From: Bacteroidales bacterium UBA6428
Lineage (GTDB): Bacteria; Bacteroidota; Bacteroidia; Bacteroidales; UBA932
Length of the DNA stretch: 5,785 nucleotides
Assembly (NCBI GenBank): GCA_002437305.1
Contig: DJOW01000020.1
Coordinates: forward strand, 1-5,785
Direction: 5' to 3'
The notes below the pieces were generated by a model. That model had not been told where the DNA came from, made no database searches, and worked only from the letters and a program-made list of their open reading frames with translations. The position numbers and the translations under genes are program-made. Numbering within the stretch: the stretch's first letter is position 1; the number at the start of each line of letters is the position of its first letter. Positions 5,091 to 5,785 of the stretch are shown here, in pieces.

Positions 5091-5785
5091 TTACTTAAGA
5101 ATATACCCTTCTCCTACTCCCTTAGGATTCCTCAATGTCATCACACCATCCGGGGACACTTCGATGTCATTGACCTCGCCCCATTCGATGAACATGTCGT
5201 CTGTGTCGAAGACACGCTTGCCGACAGCGGGAGGGAACACGATCTTCCCGTCAGCCTTGTTGAAGACGACGAAGATTCGTCCTGTCTCGTACTGCACCGC
5301 CGCATAGCCGTCAGGCGAGAGATATGCTGTAGGAGATGTGTAAATGCCTGTTGTGGAATCCCAGTTGCGCTGCTCAAGCGGTGTGGCATTCTTGTTCTCC
5401 CAGATTGAAACGATCCTGATAAGCTTCAGCCTGTCAGGCACTTCCCTGATGCTTTGGTAGCTTGGCATGTCTCCCGTGCCTCCGAAACGCGATTTCCAGA
5501 AGAATGTCGAACCTACCGCGGCCGCGTTCCCCGCGATGATCCTGTTGCGGTCTTCCCTCCACACGTCAGGAGTGGTGCAGCCCAACATGGAACGCAGCCT
5601 GGCTTCCGGCATTCCTTTGAGAAGCGGGGAGTTGAAAATGTTCTTGTCATTGACAAACTGAATGTCACCGCCTCCCATGCCGGAACCTTCCTGTATCAGG
5701 AGATCTGGCATGAGTTCCTTTGCGTCCGGACGATTCTCGACATCCTTTAACCAGTGGGAATATATGCTGGTAGGCTCGAAAATGA
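5091..5785 (-). CDS. C-terminal part of an unassigned protein, probably a TIM-barrel glycoside hydrolase
   Basis: This is a partial gene: the frame is open from the right edge, and 230 codons are visible before the TAA at 5091-5093. The Met codon at 5709-5711 is internal, because the frame continues upstream with protein-like sequence (FEPTSIYSHWLKDVENRPDA), so the true start is outside the window. Visible residues 1 to about 120 look like the last strands and helices of a TIM barrel, with LLIQEGSG at 28-35 and GNAAAVGSTFFWKSRFGG further on. The frequent aromatic and acidic residues suit a sugar-binding cleft. The rest alternates short beta strands (AYLSPDGYAAVQYETGRIFVVF and similar), consistent with the small C-terminal beta-sandwich often attached to such barrels. 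I do not recognise the family. The hydrolase call rests mainly on fold appearance and on position as the first visible gene of a PUL-like operon. A non-catalytic or polymer-binding role is possible. Confidence 0.75.
   Translation of the reverse strand, partial: IFEPTSIYSHWLKDVENRPDAKELMPDLLIQEGSGMGGGDIQFVNDKNIFNSPLLKGMPEARLRSMLGCTTPDVWREDRNRIIAGNAAAVGSTFFWKSRFGGTGDMPSYQSIREVPDRLKLIRIVSIWENKNATPLEQRNWDSTTGIYTSPTAYLSPDGYAAVQYETGRIFVVFNKADGKIVFPPAVGKRVFDTDDMFIEWGEVNDIEVSPDGVMTLRNPKGVGEGYILK

Noticed and set aside
831..5525. Three GCGGCCGC octamers (831-838, 2402-2409, 5518-5525)
   Set aside because: Each lies inside an alanine-rich coding stretch. They are explained by GCC/GCG codon use and do not look like a regulatory or recombination repeat.
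5709..5711. Met codon as the start of the right-edge gene
   Set aside because: The frame stays open for 24 more codons to the window edge with protein-like sequence, and no ribosome-binding context is seen, so this Met is internal.
1..5785. tRNA or rRNA genes, CRISPR array, insertion sequence, integron or phage signals
   Set aside because: Nearly the whole window is accounted for by four genes. The only sizeable gap is 182 bases and shows no repeats, terminal inverted repeats or structured RNA beyond two small hairpins.

Overview
The window looks like part of a carbohydrate-use locus from a member of the Bacteroidales (Bacteroidota) with moderately high GC, above half by eye. The lineage is inferred from several features. 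There is a lipoprotein with BACON-type domains, and signal peptides typical of the phylum. Spacers are AT-rich and mostly lack a clear Shine-Dalgarno sequence, and the gene set resembles a polysaccharide utilization locus (PUL). I see no species marker. A Rikenellaceae- or Muribaculaceae-like origin is only a guess.

All four supported genes are on the minus strand, so transcription runs from right to left. At the right edge (5091-5785) is the C-terminal 230 codons of a large protein that I cannot assign; it is most likely a TIM-barrel glycoside hydrolase. Twenty bases downstream comes a 443-residue lipoprotein (3739-5070) with two BACON-like Ig domains and a tryptophan-rich C-terminal jelly roll, a probable surface glycan-binding protein. 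Six bases further is an 888-residue secreted protein (1066-3732). It joins a GH31 glycosidase of the MYORG/alpha-galactosidase-like branch to a full-length GH43 domain of the subfamily 24/34 type in one reading frame. The very short spacers make these three genes a likely operon.

A 182-base gap (884-1065) follows. It holds two small hairpins and a 19-codon open frame that could be a gene remnant. After it, a Gfo/Idh/MocA-type NAD(P)-dependent oxidoreductase with a twin-arginine signal begins (1-883) and runs off the left edge after 294 codons.

The inferred logic is as follows. The lipoprotein captures a glycan at the cell surface, and the unassigned protein may act on it. The periplasmic GH31-GH43 enzyme then removes two kinds of terminal sugar, plausibly an alpha-linked galactose-like unit and a beta-galactosyl, galactofuranosyl or arabinofuranosyl unit. 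The Tat-exported oxidoreductase may oxidise a sugar or glycoside in the periplasm. The SusC/SusD pair and the regulator expected of a PUL are not in the window, so the substrate cannot be fixed. No tRNA, rRNA, CRISPR array, insertion sequence or long repeat was seen.
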